A stretch of DNA of 64,000 bases from DASRHT01 sp035293765 (GCA_035293765.1 DATGMF010000065.1:186001-250000), one strand, 5' to 3'; numbered from the stretch's first letter, positions 45,879 through 54,814 are shown. Notes: generated by a model not told the origin, from the sequence alone. Program-made: numbers and translations.

Positions 45879-47810
45879 ATGGGATTTCATAGAATGGGCG
45901 GTGGCATGGCGGCATACGCGGAGGAGCAGAAGAGGCGGGGACGCAAGACCGATGCCCGCACAGTCAGACGAGTGATGCAGGCGTTCAGCCCCTACAAGCT
46001 TCAAGTTGTGCTGGTGCTGATAGCGATTCTGCTGACCACAGTGCTCGGCCTGGTCAACCCGCTGTTGATCCAGCGTATCTTCGATGATGCCATCGGCAAA
46101 CGCAATATCAACCTGCTGATAACTTTTGTGATCATTATGATTTTGACGCCCGTCGTCTCCGGCATCGTTGGCGTGGGGCAGACATATCTTAACAATGTAA
46201 TCGGCCAGAGCGTGATGCGCGACTTTCGCAATAAGCTGTACAACCACCTACAAAGCATGTCGCTGCGCTTCTTCACTGCCACGCGCACGGGAGAGATTCA
46301 GTCGCGCCTCTCAAACGATGTGGGCGGCGTGCAGGGAGTTGTTACCGATACAGCTACCAGCATTGTTTCGAACCTCTCGACGGCGTTGAGCACGATTATC
46401 GCTATGATCTACCTCAGCCCGATCCTGACCCTGCTCTCGCTCGGCCTGCTGCCGATCTTTTTGTGGATTACCTACAAGGTGGGCAATATCCGTAGGCAGA
46501 CGAGCAAAGAGACGCAGAAGAGCATGGCATCGCTGACGGCAATGATGCAGGAAACGCTCTCGGTCAGCGGCATTCTGCTAATGAAAACTTTCGCCCGTCA
46601 GAAGCTTGCTCAGGAGCGGTTCGAGAAGGAAAATCAGCATCTGACCGATCTGGAAGTGCGTCAGCAGATGATCGGGCGCTGGTTCTTTATGTTTATCGGC
46701 ACTTTCTTCTCGATTACGCCTGCCCTGGTCTACCTGATCGCCGGCTGGCAGATCATTTTTGATCCTCACTCCGCCATGACGCTGGGTAAGATCGTAGCCT
46801 TCACCACGCTACAAAGCCGACTCTTCTTCCCCATCGGGCAGTTGCTCAACATTCAGGTGGAGGTGCAGGGCGCGCTGGCCCTGTTTGATCGCATCTTTGA
46901 ATACCTGGATATGCCTATCGAGATTAAGGACCGACCCGGTGCGCTCCAACTGCCCCCAGAGCAAGTACGCGGCGAAGTGACGTTTAATAACGTTACCTTT
47001 GCCTATAAGCGCGACGAAACTGAAGCTCAGAATGGGGCAAAAGGCCCGCGATCACCTGAGCCTGTCGCAATTACAGAGGCAACTGATGAGGGTTTAGCAT
47101 TGCGCCCAGCCCTCAATAACGTCTCGTTCGATATTAAGCCTGGACAACTGGCTGCTCTGGTCGGACCAAGCGGCGCGGGCAAGACGACGATTACCTACCT
47201 GCTGCCACGGCTCTATGACGTGGATAGCGGCGCCATTGAGATTGATGGGCATAACGTCAAAGACATCGCGCTCTCCTCGCTCGGCGAACTGATCGGCATG
47301 GTAACACAGGAAACGTACCTGTTCCACGCGTCGATCCGTGAAAATCTTCTGTACGCTCGTCCGGATGCGACCGAGGAAGAGATTGTCGCTGCGACGAAGG
47401 CGGCGGCGATCCATGATCGCATTATGGAGTTGGACGAGGGTTACGATACGGTAGTTGGCGAGCGCGGCTATAAGCTCTCCGGCGGCGAGAAGCAGCGCGT
47501 CGCCATCGCCCGCGTGATCCTGAAAAATCCGCGCATCCTGATCCTCGATGAGGCCACGAGCGCGCTCGATACGCATTCGGAGCGTCTGATCCAGGCCGCT
47601 CTGGAGCCGCTGATGAAGGGACGCACGACGCTGGCTATCGCGCACCGCCTCTCGACCATCCTGGCAGCCGATGTCATCCTGGTGATGGATAAAGGCGAGA
47701 TTGTCGAGCGCGGCGCCCATCACGAACTGCTGGCGCTCGGCGGCCTCTACGCGCGGCTGTACAACGAGCAGTTCTTGCAACTGGACAAAGAGGAAGAGGC
47801 GGTGGCGTAA
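45879..47810 (+). CDS. ABC exporter, fused permease and ATP-binding protein
   Basis: 643 residues. The N-terminal permease has six membrane helices (about 40-330). The ATPase domain has Walker A GPSGAGKTTITYL, signature LSGGEKQRVAIAR, Walker B ILILDEATSALD and the H-loop AHRLSTI. A 30-residue insertion before Walker A (DETEAQNGAKGPRSPEPVAI) is unusual. It acts as a homodimer or with a partner to export lipids, peptides or drugs; the substrate is unknown. AGGAG precedes the ATG. Confidence 0.92.
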   Translation: MGFHRMGGGMAAYAEEQKRRGRKTDARTVRRVMQAFSPYKLQVVLVLIAILLTTVLGLVNPLLIQRIFDDAIGKRNINLLITFVIIMILTPVVSGIVGVGQTYLNNVIGQSVMRDFRNKLYNHLQSMSLRFFTATRTGEIQSRLSNDVGGVQGVVTDTATSIVSNLSTALSTIIAMIYLSPILTLLSLGLLPIFLWITYKVGNIRRQTSKETQKSMASLTAMMQETLSVSGILLMKTFARQKLAQERFEKENQHLTDLEVRQQMIGRWFFMFIGTFFSITPALVYLIAGWQIIFDPHSAMTLGKIVAFTTLQSRLFFPIGQLLNIQVEVQGALALFDRIFEYLDMPIEIKDRPGALQLPPEQVRGEVTFNNVTFAYKRDETEAQNGAKGPRSPEPVAITEATDEGLALRPALNNVSFDIKPGQLAALVGPSGAGKTTITYLLPRLYDVDSGAIEIDGHNVKDIALSSLGELIGMVTQETYLFHASIRENLLYARPDATEEEIVAATKAAAIHDRIMELDEGYDTVVGERGYKLSGGEKQRVAIARVILKNPRILILDEATSALDTHSERLIQAALEPLMKGRTTLAIAHRLSTILAADVILVMDKGEIVERGAHHELLALGGLYARLYNEQFLQLDKEEEAVA

Positions 47811-47828
47811 ACTGTAAAGCATTCAATG

Positions 47829-47880
47829 AAAGAGACAGAGGATTTTGCGGGACCATCTCGCAAAATCCTCTGTCTCTTTT
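47829..47880 (+). terminator. Strong bidirectional-looking terminator hairpin
   Basis: A perfect 21-bp inverted repeat: 47829-47849 and 47859-47879, with a 9-base loop. A T run ends the right arm and an A run begins the left arm. It ends the ABC exporter transcript. Confidence 0.92.
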
Positions 47881-47945
47881 AAATCAGGACTCCTTCTTAC
47901 CTGCTTTCGTGATAGCCTGGAAAAAAAGATACGAGGAGAAAAACC

Positions 47946-48434
47946 ATGACCGAAAATCAACTTTCGCTCTCACCTTTCTACAAAGGCTGGGATGTCTACC
48001 AGCAAAACATCGTCAAAGCTCTCGCGCCGCTATCGCCGGAGCAACTTGAACTGCGACCCGCGCCGCACCTCTGGTCTATCAACATGCTTGCAAGGCATAT
48101 TATTGCAACTCGGGTCTGGTGGTTCCACATGTGGCAGGGCGTAGGGAGTTCTGATCTCGCTCCCCTGGCAGATTGGGACGAAGAGGGGCAGCCGGCCCGT
48201 TCGGCAGCCGAAATCGTTAGTGGGCTTGAGGTGACCTGGCAGATGATTCAGGATGCGCTGGCACACTGGACCCCGGCTGATCTTGAGCAGGTTTTTCAGA
48301 ACCCGCTTGGTAAAGATAGGCCAGACCGTTCACGCCAGTGGATCATCTGGCACTTGCTCGAACACGACATCCATCACGGAGGCGAAATCTCTCTGGCGCT
48401 CGGCATACATGGCTTAGGAGGATTCGACCTGTAG
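47946..48434 (+). CDS. DinB-family protein
   Basis: 162 residues forming a four-helix bundle. Putative metal-binding histidines are in NMLARHIIATRVWWF and WHLLEHDIHHGGEIS. DinB/YfiT proteins include thiol-dependent enzymes and DNA-damage-induced proteins; the specific role is not deducible. GAGGAG lies 9 bases before the ATG. Confidence 0.85.
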   Translation: MTENQLSLSPFYKGWDVYQQNIVKALAPLSPEQLELRPAPHLWSINMLARHIIATRVWWFHMWQGVGSSDLAPLADWDEEGQPARSAAEIVSGLEVTWQMIQDALAHWTPADLEQVFQNPLGKDRPDRSRQWIIWHLLEHDIHHGGEISLALGIHGLGGFDL

Positions 48435-48551
48435 AGATTGTTTGTATCAAAGCCGCCAAGAAGCACACCTCGCATTCCTCCGCCAAAACTGCGAAAGCTG
48501 CAAAGGCTTAACAATCTTCCAAAACCCTGTATAAAAAGTTGTTCTAAAGTC

Positions 48552-48823
48552 AATACCGTTCACTGGTTAATAAACTGGTCAGCGGTATTATTTATGTGCC
48601 ACCACCCTTCTCCACCCCTTCGCCGCCCTTCGTAGCGACCAGCTTGAGCGCGTCCGATTTATCGCCTGCCTTCCCTCGCTCTTGTTTCCAATTGGGCGAC
48701 GCATGGCACAACGAGTGCGGAATGTACGAGCGCTGAAGCTTCCTTACCGCCAGCCTGAGCGGAGCTAGCTGCGAAGCAGCGTTGGCTGGCGGAATAGCAC
48801 GGTAGGACCCGATCAATCGGGTC
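48552..48823. repeat. Non-coding region rich in hairpins and dispersed repeats
   Basis: The 48435-48943 gap has no convincing gene. It contains a hairpin AATACCG/CGGTATT (48552-48599) after the DinB gene and a copy of CGTAGCGACCAGCTTGAGCG (from 48631), whose near-inverse is at 50730-50754. It also has a 9-bp inverted repeat CCGCCAGCC/GGCTGGCGG (48747-48792) and the palindrome GACCCGATCAATCGGGTC (48806-48823). Confidence 0.6.
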
Positions 48824-48868
48824 GCTACGAAAGGGGAGGTTGTGTTTTTTAGTCGTCGGAGAGAGGGC

Positions 48869-48928
48869 TTGACATCATCATTTTTATTGGGTATTATATC
48901 TGCGTCGGATATATCCGACGCAGATATA
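48869..48928 (+). promoter_or_regulatory. Promoter and 34-bp palindromic operator of the PadR gene
   Basis: TTGACA (48869-48874) and TATTAT (48892-48897) are 17 bp apart. A perfect 34-bp palindrome (48895-48928; half TATATCTGCGTCGGATA) overlaps the -10 box and start site. It ends 15 bases before the ATG. It is very probably the autoregulatory site of the PadR protein. Confidence 0.85.
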
Positions 48929-48943
48929 GCAAATGGAGGTGGC

Positions 48944-49321
48944 ATGAATAAAGCAAAGCGCGAGCCGGAGGCGCTGCTCCCGCTGACGCCTGCTGTTTTT
49001 CACATTCTGCTCGCTCTTGCCGATGCCGAACGGCACGGCTACGGCATTATGCAGGAGGTTGCGCTGCGTACCGGCGGAAAGATGCGGATGGGGCCGGGCA
49101 CGCTCTACGGCTCGCTCAAGCGTATGTTAGCTGATGGGTTAATCGAAGAATCAGGCGAACGTCCCGATCCTGCCCTTGATGATGAGCGGCGGCGCTATTA
49201 CCGCCTGACTGATTTTGGGCTGCGCGTCGCCCAGGCAGAGGCGCGACGGCTATCAGAACTGGTGCATGTGGCGCAATTTAAGCGGCTGCTTGGCGGAGCC
49301 GAATCGATAGGAGGCGCATAA
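48944..49321 (+). CDS. PadR-family transcriptional regulator
   Basis: 125 residues. Winged helix with LTPAVFHILLALADAERHGY, GTLYGSLKRMLADGLIEE and RRRYYRLTDFGLRVA. The ATG at 48944 has GGAGGTGG upstream; an in-frame extension to 48842 would run through the operator. The stop overlaps the next start (TAATG), so both are cotranslated. It likely represses its own operon until a ligand binds. Confidence 0.9.
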   Translation: MNKAKREPEALLPLTPAVFHILLALADAERHGYGIMQEVALRTGGKMRMGPGTLYGSLKRMLADGLIEESGERPDPALDDERRRYYRLTDFGLRVAQAEARRLSELVHVAQFKRLLGGAESIGGA

Positions 49322-50385
49322 TGGCAACTGCACCGTTACGCTCGCCTTCTCTCTCTGAACGGCTCTACCGTGACCTACTCTGGCTCTATCCGGCAAGCTT
49401 TCGCCGCTCATATGGTTGCGAAATGGTACAGACCTTCCGCGATTGCTACCGCGAAGAGCGAGCTCGCGGGGGTGCCTTAAATATTGCCAGATTGTGGAGC
49501 CTCGTTCTCTCCGATCTGATTACAACTGTATGTATTGAATACTGGAAAACGTTTATAACTTTCTTCAAATCGTTAACAGGTCTCGAAAAGGAGTTTCTCA
49601 TGACCAGTACAATCCTCAATCTCGATGTCGCTCAGTATACCCACATTGGGCATCGTGCCAGCAATGAAGACAATATGACCCTGTATATACCGGAAGATCC
49701 TCAGATCATGGCAAAGAAGGGCGCGTTGTTCGTTGTCGCCGACGGCATGGGCGGCCACGCAAAAGGAGATGTGGCAAGCGAACTGGCGGTCAATACAATA
49801 CGCGATACCTATTATCAAGATACAAATGAAGATATTCTTACGTCTTTGCGGCTGGCGGTAGAACATGCAAACATGCTCATCTGGCAGAAGAACGAAGAAA
49901 TTTTGCGTTATGCCACAAGTGATGAGCAAAAGAAGATGGCAATGGGTACAACCTGTGTCGCCACTGTATTGAAAAATGATAAAGCGCATATTGCTAACGT
50001 GGGCGATAGCCTTGTTTATGTCATCCACGCCGGGCAGGTCAGCCAGATCGCACAATCCCACGAGTTGACCACGGAACAGCTTCGCAAAGGGGAGATCACC
50101 GAGGAAGAGGCGAAGAAGAGGGGCCTTACCAATAAGATTACGCGTTGCCTCGGAGAAAAGTCAACAGTGGATGTGTACGTTGCCACCGAAACAGTGCAGG
50201 ATGGCGATACACTGATCCTCTGCACTGACGGTCTCTGGACGCTGATCGAAGAGAGCGAGATGTGCAGCATCGTTGAGCAATACGAGCCGCAGGAGAGTGC
50301 CAAGCGCCTCGTAGCGCGTGCCAACGAGAACGGCGGCCCCGACAATATCACCGCTGTGGTGGTGCGCGTCTCTTTGCAATCCTGA
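49321..50385 (+). CDS. PadR-linked prefix domain fused to PP2C-family phosphatase
   Basis: 354 residues in one open frame. Residues 1-85 (LYRDLLWLYPASFRRSYGCEM...) resemble the prefix of the membrane proteins usually encoded after PadR genes, without their membrane part. Residues about 100-354 are a complete PP2C phosphatase: GHRASNEDN, VVADGMGGHAKGD, NVGDSLVYVIHAG, LILCTDGLW and GGPDNITAVVV, all metal-binding Asp present. An internal ATG at 49600 with AAAAGGAG 7 bases upstream suggests that the phosphatase can start there on its own. It may oppose the window's Ser/Thr kinases. Confidence 0.82.
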   Translation: MATAPLRSPSLSERLYRDLLWLYPASFRRSYGCEMVQTFRDCYREERARGGALNIARLWSLVLSDLITTVCIEYWKTFITFFKSLTGLEKEFLMTSTILNLDVAQYTHIGHRASNEDNMTLYIPEDPQIMAKKGALFVVADGMGGHAKGDVASELAVNTIRDTYYQDTNEDILTSLRLAVEHANMLIWQKNEEILRYATSDEQKKMAMGTTCVATVLKNDKAHIANVGDSLVYVIHAGQVSQIAQSHELTTEQLRKGEITEEEAKKRGLTNKITRCLGEKSTVDVYVATETVQDGDTLILCTDGLWTLIEESEMCSIVEQYEPQESAKRLVARANENGGPDNITAVVVRVSLQS

Positions 50386-50590
50386 TAGCCCTTTCCCTGA
50401 ATAGCTTCCGGTGGAGTGAATGCTCTGCCGGAAGATAAATCACCCCGATCAATACTCAGGCAGGGTATACGAATAGACTGTGACACGCGTCATAAGTATA
50501 CCGGTCCTTGTGGCCCTTTGTATGTATCAGTTTTCTGCAATGTCTTTTGATGAGTTTTTCTATAATAGATGATGTAAAGGAAACTGAACA

Positions 50591-50692
50591 ATGTGGATAC
50601 TTGATGTGCTTTTCTGGCTCATTGGCCTGCTGCTGCTATTGCTTGGATTGGTGATAATTGCTTACCTGTTTGGGAAATCTATTGAGTGGTAG
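50591..50692 (+). CDS. Small single-helix membrane protein (33 residues)
   Basis: MWILDVLFWLIGL followed by LLLLLGLVIIAYLFGKSIEW: nearly one transmembrane helix with a short polar end. AAAGGA lies about 9 bases before the ATG and a TATAAT box is at 50561-50566. Nothing else is seen in the 50386-50786 gap apart from a repeat at 50730. Function unknown. Confidence 0.5.
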   Translation: MWILDVLFWLIGLLLLLLGLVIIAYLFGKSIEW

Positions 50693-50729
50693 GAGGTAGG
50701 GCGTGAGCCTGGGAAGCTGACTGGAGAAA

Positions 50730-50754
50730 GGACGCGCTGAAGCTGGTCCCTACA
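50730..50754 (-). repeat. Inverse copy of the 48631 repeat
   Basis: The reverse complement reads TGTAGGGACCAGCTTCAGCG..., matching the 48631-48655 copy at all but about two positions. This is a dispersed intergenic repeat. Confidence 0.55.
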
Positions 50755-50786
50755 GCCTTCCAGGCTCTGCCATGTATGCCATACTC

Positions 50787-51551
50787 TTAGAAATAGTTTG
50801 ATGAGATGCCGCCATCAATGATCAGCCATGTGCCCGTTGTCCAGGAAGACTCGTCGGAGGCGAGGTGGAGGGCCATATAGATGATGTCGTTGATCTCGCC
50901 GAAGCGGCCCAGTGGAATGCGGTTCAGGCGCAGCTTGCGCGCTTCCTCGCTTTCCCAGAGATGGTGCAACAGGGGCGTCTCAATCGGTCCGGGGCAAATA
51001 GCGTTACAGCGTATGCCATGAGGGCCATATTGCACAGCCAGCGATTTGGTGAGTGCTAGCATGCCGCTTTTGGAAACGCCATAAGCATCCTGCGGCACAG
51101 TGCAACCCATAAAGGTCACGAATGAGGAAATATTGATGATCGAGCCTTTGCCCTGCTTGATCATATGTGGAATGGTGTGTTTGGAGCAGAGAAAGGCGCT
51201 TTTGAGGTTGACATCCAGGATACGATCCCAGAGTTCCTCGCTGATGTCGATGATGCTCCCATCATTGCCTGGCATAATGCCAGCATTGTTGTAGAGCACA
51301 TCAACGCGTCCGTAAGCCTCGATTGCGGCGCTGACCATCCCTTTGACCTGGTCCTCGTTGGCAACGTCGGCCTTCACAAAAATAGCGTTGCCGCCCTCGT
51401 CGCGAATCCGCCTGGCCGTCTCTTCGCCAGCCTCCGCCTGTACGTCCGTCACCACCACGCTGGCCCCTTCTCGCGCAAACAGCCAGGCAGCAGCCTGCCC
51501 CATTCCGCCGGCGGACCCTGTGATGATCGCCACCTTATTCGCCAGTCGCAT
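50787..51551 (-). CDS. Short-chain dehydrogenase/reductase
   Basis: 254 residues from the ATG at 51551, which has GGGAGG 4 bases upstream. Rossmann motif ITGSAGGMGQAAA, NNAGIMPG, catalytic Ser in INISSFVTF and YGVSK (Tyr/Lys), and a C-terminal GTWLIIDGGIS. Classical NAD(P)-dependent SDR; substrate unknown. Confidence 0.92.
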   Translation of the reverse strand: MRLANKVAIITGSAGGMGQAAAWLFAREGASVVVTDVQAEAGEETARRIRDEGGNAIFVKADVANEDQVKGMVSAAIEAYGRVDVLYNNAGIMPGNDGSIIDISEELWDRILDVNLKSAFLCSKHTIPHMIKQGKGSIINISSFVTFMGCTVPQDAYGVSKSGMLALTKSLAVQYGPHGIRCNAICPGPIETPLLHHLWESEEARKLRLNRIPLGRFGEINDIIYMALHLASDESSWTTGTWLIIDGGISSNYF

Positions 51552-51594
51552 AAAGCCTCCCAATTCTTAATGGAAAAATGCACTTCCACGTTTT

Positions 51595-51619
51595 GTAGGG
51601 GCAGGGCTTGTCTCTGCCC
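51595..51619 (+). repeat. Copy of the GTAGGGGCAGGGCT palindrome family
   Basis: GTAGGGGCAGGGCTTGTCTC continues to 51619. It matches those after the loader and clpP genes (22096, 23096). The 51552-51852 gap otherwise contains only a small inverted repeat TCACCGAT/ATCGGTGA (51787-51813). Confidence 0.55.
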
Positions 51620-51852
51620 ATTTCTTCCCTATGTTATAGGGCAGGCTTGCCCTCCCATTTCCGCCCATGAATGGACATATGTGGTCTATCGATAGTGTTT
51701 GATGGTCAAGCCTTTTATGATTTAAGTATAATGGATGAGGTTGAGAAGCGTCAAGTATTTTTAGATCTTATGTACATTTAGATCGCTCACCGATGGCGAT
51801 TGATAATCGGTGATGAAAAAGAAGAAAGATGTACCTTTTAAGCAAGACATAC

Positions 51853-51875
51853 AGAGAGTGGCAGCACCACTCTCT
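51853..51875 (-). terminator. Hairpin downstream of the SatP-like gene
   Basis: AGAGAGTGG and CCACTCTCT form a perfect 9-bp stem with a 5-base loop. On the reverse strand it lies just after the transporter stop and precedes a moderately T-rich stretch. Confidence 0.55.
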
Positions 51876-51910
51876 GCGAGCAAAACTTCCGATGCCATCG
51901 ACCATACCTG

Positions 51911-52567
51911 TTACGCTACAGTAGGGGAGTTGATGAGACCAACGGGCAATCTGAAAGCGCCATCAACGGAACGCAGGATACTGGCCAGCGCAGTATACCA
52001 GGCCACTAATGCGCAGACGATGCCGAGCCAGCCACCGATAATAAGCAGAACCGTACTGCCACCCGCCAGCTCGCCTATCGTCAGTAACAGGTAGGAGAGG
52101 AACAGCAGTGCGAGCACAATCAGGAAAGCCAGGCTTGTCCTGAGTGAACCCAGGAAGAGCACGCCTGTGAAAATCGTCCAGCAGAGGAAGAAGAGACCCA
52201 GTACCGCGTGCGCGGTGGAAGGATTCTGTAGTGTGCCTACTATGCCGAGTCCAGGAGCAAAAGTGATGCCGAGCGCCAGCAGAAAGCCGCCATAAGAGGC
52301 GAAAACGGTTGCGGCAACGGTATTACTTTTCCTGAACTCCCACATACCTGCAAGGAGCTGGACAATACCTCCATAGAAGAGGGCAAAACCTATGACAATC
52401 GCAATACTGGTATGAACGATAAAGCCTGCATAGACGCAACCGAGAATGGCGGTGGTGAATGCAAGCGCCCCTAACCCCAGGGGAATGGGGTTCGCAATGG
52501 ATGTTGCGATGGGCTCGGCCTGGTGTTCCGTGACCGAGTAATCTCTTGAAGATGCAAATTGAGCCAT
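51911..52567 (-). CDS. GPR1/FUN34/YaaH (SatP) family transporter
   Basis: 218 residues with six membrane helices. The family signature IANPIPLGLGALAFTT begins the membrane part, and YGGIVQLLAGMWEF is the second conserved block. Members carry acetate or succinate with protons. The ATG at 52567 has AAAGGTGG about 8 bases upstream. Transcription probably begins at the TTGACA promoter near 52788, with an operator on its -10 box. Confidence 0.88.
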   Translation of the reverse strand: MAQFASSRDYSVTEHQAEPIATSIANPIPLGLGALAFTTAILGCVYAGFIVHTSIAIVIGFALFYGGIVQLLAGMWEFRKSNTVAATVFASYGGFLLALGITFAPGLGIVGTLQNPSTAHAVLGLFFLCWTIFTGVLFLGSLRTSLAFLIVLALLFLSYLLLTIGELAGGSTVLLIIGGWLGIVCALVAWYTALASILRSVDGAFRLPVGLINSPTVA

Positions 52568-52736
52568 TGAAGTTCCCACCTTTCATAGAATAACTTTTCA
52601 GGTAGGTCATCCGCGTCAATGAGGATGGCTTCGTAAAGCTCGTCCTGTACGGGCGTGGATGGCATCCACGAACTACGCACGTTGAACTGCACCCTGCACA
52701 TGCTCTAGAGCAACGCTTTTACAAAGATCGCAAAAC

Positions 52737-52788
52737 TTATATCGTAATACGATATAAATATCGTAGCATGCCGTCATTATTTTGTCAA
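52737..52788 (-). promoter_or_regulatory. Promoter and triple half-site operator of the SatP-like gene
   Basis: On the reverse strand TTGACA (52783-52788) and TACGAT (52760-52765) are 17 bp apart. Three half-sites ATATCGTA lie at 52739-52746, 52748-52755 (inverted) and 52758-52765, covering the -10 and start. A TACGATAT-binding repressor is likely. The rest of 52789-53092 shows nothing clear. Confidence 0.65.
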
Positions 52789-53092
52789 GCTCATCAAACG
52801 CTGATTGGCCCTTCGTCTCACCAAATGAAACAAATATCGCGTGAACAGAGTAGAAAAGGATGTAGCCTCTTTTCCCTCGAACATTGCATCCCTTGTGGTG
52901 CGGTTTCCAGGGTAATTAAAAGATAAAGGAGGATAAGGGGAATTGATAAGCTGAATTCATCCTGCAAAATAGCAAGTTAGGAGAAGTTTTCCAGGTCCGA
53001 TTGTGGCATACTGAAGTCGATTACGTTGCTTAACCCGGGCAGAAGATTTATAAACAGGTTACGAACGACGTACCGAAAGGATATGAGGAAAC

Positions 53093-53464
53093 ATGTTCAC
53101 GAAAATCGGCACCATCACGGTAGGCGTCAGCAATCAAGACAAAGCCCTCGATTTTTATGTTAACAAGCTTGGTTTTGAGAAGATAGACGATCAGCCTATG
53201 AGCGAGACCGAGCGCTGGCTGGAAGTTGCCCTTCCCGGCGCGCAGACCCATATTATGCTTGGCCTGCGCGGTCAGAGCGGAGGTAATAACACGGGCATGA
53301 CTGGCTTCGTCCTGCACACTGATAATATGGAAGAGACCTGCGCCACCCTCAAAGCTCGTGGAGTCACCTTTACTCAAGAGCTTAGCACCCAACCCTGGGG
53401 CAAATGGGCTCAGATCGCCGACCTTGATAACAACGAATTTGGTATCTGGGCGCCTGCCTGGTAA
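53093..53464 (+). CDS. VOC (glyoxalase/bleomycin-resistance) superfamily protein
   Basis: 123 residues made of two paired beta-alpha-beta modules: KIGTITVGVSNQDKALDFYVNKLGF and GFVLHTDNMEETCATLKARGV, ending IADLDNNEFGIWAP. Members bind a divalent metal; some detoxify glyoxals or other electrophiles. AAAGGA lies upstream. Its stop meets that of the convergent kinase gene. Confidence 0.88.
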   Translation: MFTKIGTITVGVSNQDKALDFYVNKLGFEKIDDQPMSETERWLEVALPGAQTHIMLGLRGQSGGNNTGMTGFVLHTDNMEETCATLKARGVTFTQELSTQPWGKWAQIADLDNNEFGIWAPAW

Positions 53465-53995
53465 CTAGAGTTGATCGAGCCATGAGAGGATCGATGTCAA
53501 ACACTCCTGAAGCGGCTGTGCGGTATCGATCACTATATGGGGATGAGTTACCGGATATTGATGTTCCTGAAACTGAGACTGACGAAGAAGCGACTGATAC
53601 GCATGCCAATCCGTTTGATGGTGCGCTGGAAGCTGAAGAGTTTTGCGGCCATCGATGCGTTGCTGCCAGAGTGATTCGTCAGAACAGATACATTTCACGA
53701 CGACAAGAGATGCATGCGCCTCTGCGGCAGCACGCTGTGCTCGCTCATAAGAGACACTCCCTGTCAGCGGGCTGTCGCAGATGACGCTCAATCCCTGCAA
53801 GAGCTGGCGACGAGCTATATTGAACATAATCGCGTAGGCAAGCGGACCGGCGGCTTGTGCGTGACCATCCAGAATATCTTTGACATCGTCTTTATCTATC
53901 AGAGGCCAGCCCATCTCGCTACTAAGAGCGCGGGCCAGTGTGCTCTTCCCGCAGCCCGCAAAGCCTTTCATTGCTAGTAACCATGCGTATTCCAT
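53465..53995 (-). CDS. Small P-loop kinase (AAA_33 / zeta-like)
   Basis: 176 residues. Walker A MKGFAGCGKSTLARAL is at the N-terminus, DKDDVKDIL follows, and ICDSPLTG and CICSDESLWQQRIDGR provide the lid-like region. This resembles small nucleotide or sugar kinases with a simple P-loop fold (AAA_33). Substrate unknown. Convergent with the VOC gene; its start lies 81 bases from the divergent SF0329 gene. Confidence 0.8.
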   Translation of the reverse strand: MEYAWLLAMKGFAGCGKSTLARALSSEMGWPLIDKDDVKDILDGHAQAAGPLAYAIMFNIARRQLLQGLSVICDSPLTGSVSYERAQRAAAEAHASLVVVKCICSDESLWQQRIDGRKTLQLPAHHQTDWHAYQSLLRQSQFQEHQYPVTHPHIVIDTAQPLQECLTSILSWLDQL

Positions 53996-54075
53996 GAGTG
54001 GTTCCTTCGAAATGTTTTCTGGTATTATATCGTGAGAGTCACTCCGCTATAACATTGGTAGCAAAAGGAGCACAG

Positions 54076-54570
54076 ATGATCTGGAGCAAACTCAAAAAGG
54101 CGGTTGAAACGCTTATGGCTGATGCGGTCAAGGCTCATCTTCAGGTACACTTAACTCATTACGGTTCGGGCAAGACGTATATCATGAATAGAGCCTGGGT
54201 AACCTGGGATGGTAAAGAGGTGAGTACATTCTCTACCATCCAATGGTGCAACGCGCGTGAGTCTCTTGCAGCCCGGATCAGCGGAGACGGCGAACAGCGG
54301 TTCCATTACGAATGCTATGAACAGGCAGAGAAACTTTTAGAGCAACAGGGACTCTATCCCTGTGAGAGCTTTCTGGCCGCTTTGGAAAACTATGTCTCTC
54401 TTTCAATTGAGGATGCCTTACATTCTCCCAATGCCCTTATCCGCGCATGGGCAATGTTCGATAGACGCCTGGGGAAGAGGCGGCTTCGTGCTCTACATCT
54501 CGCCCAGGACGATTCCCAATACCAGCATTTATGGTATCAACTGAGGTGTGAGGCTGAAAAGCTAAGCTGA
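54076..54570 (+). CDS. SF0329-family protein
   Basis: 164 residues from the ATG at 54076, which has AAAAGGAG 5 bases upstream. Features typical of the family are MIWSKLKKAVETLMADAVK, QVHLTHY, RAWVTWDGKEVSTFST, and a C-terminal region with ALIRAWAMFDRRLGKRRL. Biochemical function is unknown. It is often found near accessory genes. Convergent with the YgiT-type gene. Confidence 0.75.
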   Translation: MIWSKLKKAVETLMADAVKAHLQVHLTHYGSGKTYIMNRAWVTWDGKEVSTFSTIQWCNARESLAARISGDGEQRFHYECYEQAEKLLEQQGLYPCESFLAALENYVSLSIEDALHSPNALIRAWAMFDRRLGKRRLRALHLAQDDSQYQHLWYQLRCEAEKLS

Positions 54571-54586
54571 GCCAACTGATAACGAC

Positions 54587-54814
54587 CTACGCAATTTTAT
54601 AACGTCGTACATCCACCTGTACGCTTTCTTTCACCGCTGTTTCCGCGATCTGAGCAAGCCGCTTGCCCGTTGCAGCATCTACATATTCCTCGCCGCACGT
54701 TGTACAAACCTCGGCGGGAACATCGCGAAAAACGATGATTGTCTCATCCCTTGCAAGTGTGATGGTGGCGGTTCCCAACTCGGTCTGGCCGTATTGGCAG
54801 ATGGTGCATTTCAT
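54587..54814 (-). CDS. YgiT-type zinc-finger protein (antitoxin-like)
   Basis: 75 residues. Two Cys pairs, MKCTICQYG and CTTCGEEY, form the YgiT/MqsA zinc finger; the C-terminus has VQVDVRRYKIA. Such proteins usually pair with a RelE-like or DUF4258 toxin. No such toxin gene is adjacent, so it appears orphaned or is tied to the neighbouring Doc module. Confidence 0.82.
   Translation of the reverse strand: MKCTICQYGQTELGTATITLARDETIIVFRDVPAEVCTTCGEEYVDAATGKRLAQIAETAVKESVQVDVRRYKIA

Noticed and set aside
48842..48943. Extended PadR start at 48842
   Set aside because: The extension would translate through the promoter and palindrome. The ATG at 48944 has a good GGAGGTGG site.
53482..53784. Forward frame opposite the small P-loop kinase
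   Set aside because: The reverse strand carries a clear Walker A protein; the forward frame has no recognisable domain or ribosome site.
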